6,857 bases of DNA, taken from positions 1 through 6,857 of the forward strand of contig PIYH01000072.1 in the NCBI GenBank assembly GCA_003601695.1. Reading direction: 5' to 3'. The translations under genes were made by a program, and so were the position numbers. Of this stretch, positions 6,149-6,857 are shown in pieces. The stretch's first letter is position 1. Each line of letters starts with the position of its first letter. This DNA is from Candidatus Bathyarchaeota archaeon. GTDB lineage: Archaea; Thermoproteota; Bathyarchaeia; Bathyarchaeales; DTEX01. The notes under the pieces are model-generated. The model saw nothing but the letters and a program-made list of their open reading frames with translations, was not told where the DNA came from and did no database searches.

Positions 6149-6523
6149 ATGAAAATTTTGGTTGGAATTGACGGCTCAGAACACTCCAAACGGGCACTCA
6201 TAGAAGCGGTAAATATTGCTAGAAAATTTTCAGGATCTGTAAAGGTTATCACAGTATACAAGAAGGGGATGGATGAAAAAGCAAAAGAAATCCTTGAAGA
6301 AGCGGGGCAATCTCTTAAAAAAGAGAAAATCAATCATAGCCTATTATCAATTCTCGGATCTAATCCTTCAAGAGCCTTAGTAAACATAGCTAAGAACGAA
6401 AATTTCGATCTTATCGTAGTTGGAAGTAGAGGTTTAGGCAGCGCAGCATCCTTTCTGCTTGGAAGCGTCTCCAAGAGTGTAGTCTCTCAAGCTCCCTGCG
6501 ATGTTCTTGTTGTAAAAAAATGA
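6149..6523 (+). CDS. Universal stress protein, UspA family, ATP-binding type
   Basis: From ATG 6149 the product has 124 residues, a compact single USP domain somewhat shorter than the usual 140-150. It begins with the family's first strand and loop, MKILVGIDGSEHSKRALIEA. It ends with the nucleotide-binding pattern G-2x-G-9x-G-S (GSRG...LLGSVS, at G92, G95, G105 and S106), followed by SQAPCDVLVVKK. The conserved D9 and this intact motif suggest ATP binding, as in MJ0577-like members. The insert between strands 2 and 3 is short (KKGMDEKAKEILEEAG), which explains the length. The frame extends upstream to GTG 6128 (131 residues), but GAGG at 6139-6142 is correctly spaced only for ATG 6149. USP proteins are cytoplasmic and often act as dimers in stress or transport regulation. 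The antiporter just upstream in the same direction makes ion-stress signalling a reasonable inference. Confidence 0.92.
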   Translation: MKILVGIDGSEHSKRALIEAVNIARKFSGSVKVITVYKKGMDEKAKEILEEAGQSLKKEKINHSLLSILGSNPSRALVNIAKNENFDLIVVGSRGLGSAASFLLGSVSKSVVSQAPCDVLVVKK

Positions 6524-6542
6524 AACTCTCCTTTCTTTCTCC
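6524..6542 (+). terminator. Pyrimidine-rich terminator tract
   Basis: Directly after the TGA at 6521-6523 comes an almost pure pyrimidine run (CTCTCCTTTCTTTCTCC, 6526-6542) without a hairpin. It resembles archaeal intrinsic termination tracts, although the T runs are only three long. Confidence 0.35.
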
Positions 6543-6707
6543 ATTAAGACCCTAGTTTACAATAATTTATGCTAGACCTCATAATTTTGCGATTAGATTC
6601 AATGAATCATTACAGATGCCTCAGCCACTCGCCTCTCTATCCAATCCCTTTTCGCTAAACAAGATTTTTAAATTAAATCACAGTTTACATGGATCATCCA
6701 GCATAGA

Positions 6708-6720
6708 AAAACATATATAT
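6708..6720 (+). promoter_or_regulatory. TATA box of the LemA-family gene
   Basis: AAAACATATATAT at 6708-6720 centres about 30 bases before the ATG at 6748, which fits transcription starting near 6742 and a leaderless or nearly leaderless mRNA. No ribosome binding site is visible, consistent with leaderless translation. Confidence 0.5.
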
Positions 6721-6747
6721 GGCTAATATGCTTCTCTGACGTGATTC

Positions 6748-6857
6748 ATGATGGATCTATTCCTGATTCTAATCGCAGTGTTTCTAGCAGCCTTTGCCAC
6801 CGGTTTAATCCTCTATTTTGTCTTCACATATAACAGGCTTTTCCGTTTAAGGAACTC
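6748..6857 (+). CDS. lemA: LemA family protein, N-terminal fragment (cut by window end)
   Basis: Thirty-six complete codons are present before the window ends. They encode one hydrophobic membrane segment (MMDLFLILIAVFLAAFATGL, then ILYFVFTYN) followed at once by YNRLFRLRN. This pairing of an N-terminal anchor with the YN-x-LVRLRN-type motif is the hallmark of LemA proteins, whose remaining helical-bundle domain would lie on the far side of the window edge. Two adjacent ATG codons (6748 and 6751) could serve as start; the choice changes one residue. A GTG at 6741 is in another frame. The role of LemA proteins is poorly known. The gene has its own TATA box and is separated from the universal stress protein gene by 224 bases, so it probably starts a new unit. 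Confidence 0.8.
   Translation, partial: MMDLFLILIAVFLAAFATGLILYFVFTYNRLFRLRN

Noticed and set aside
6091..6333. 80-codon minus-strand ORF
   Set aside because: It is antisense to the start of the universal stress protein and covers its promoter. It is a shadow of that gene.
6590..6610. Small palindrome GATTCAATGAATC near 6595-6607
   Set aside because: The arms are only five bases and are not placed at a gene end or over a promoter, so chance is likely at this A+T content.
1..6857. tRNA, rRNA, CRISPR array or intact insertion sequence
   Set aside because: I looked for T-loop-like motifs, regularly spaced direct repeats, and paired terminal repeats around a transposase, and found none.

Overview
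The window looks archaeal, most likely a thermophilic or mesothermophilic lineage near Bathyarchaeia/Thermoproteota. This is inferred from style, not from a marker gene. The clues are TATA-type promoters 25-40 bases before starts, pyrimidine-rich tracts rather than strong GC hairpins at gene ends, frequent AGA/AGG arginine and ATA isoleucine codons, an archaeal-style multi-membrane GT-C glycosyltransferase, and a membrane protein with several N-glycosylation sequons. No rRNA, tRNA, CRISPR array or intact insertion sequence is visible.

Layout: (1) Bases 2-340 are the 3' end of a rightward gene for a probable secreted, beta-rich protein, followed by a T-rich terminator. (2) Bases 418-1623 encode a 401-residue membrane protein with a signal peptide, a sequon-rich ectodomain and about six membrane segments. 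(3) Convergent to it, a leftward two-gene unit starts near 4164: a 715-residue GT-C/YfhO-like glycosyltransferase (2017-4164), then a small membrane protein (1659 to about 2032-2108). The start of the small gene seems broken, or shifted, by one base in an A tract. (4) Bases 4165-4742 form an unusually long 578-base intergenic region between divergent genes. It holds TATA-like boxes, a nested inverted repeat and a 90-codon open frame without a start codon. (5) Bases 4743-5939 encode a CPA-type Na+(K+)/H+ antiporter, followed in the same direction by a single-domain universal stress protein (about 6149-6523). (6) The window ends in the first 36 codons of a LemA-family protein (6748 onward).

How they may work together: the glycosyltransferase and its small partner probably act on the outer face of the membrane, building lipid-linked or surface glycans. 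The sequon-bearing protein at 418-1623 is the kind of product that could be glycosylated, but no specific link is shown. The antiporter and the ATP-motif-bearing UspA protein form a plausible ion-homeostasis/stress pair, each apparently with its own promoter. I see no convincing new multi-gene system. The points most worth a second look are the frameshifted start at about 2014-2042 and the contents of the 4165-4742 gap.
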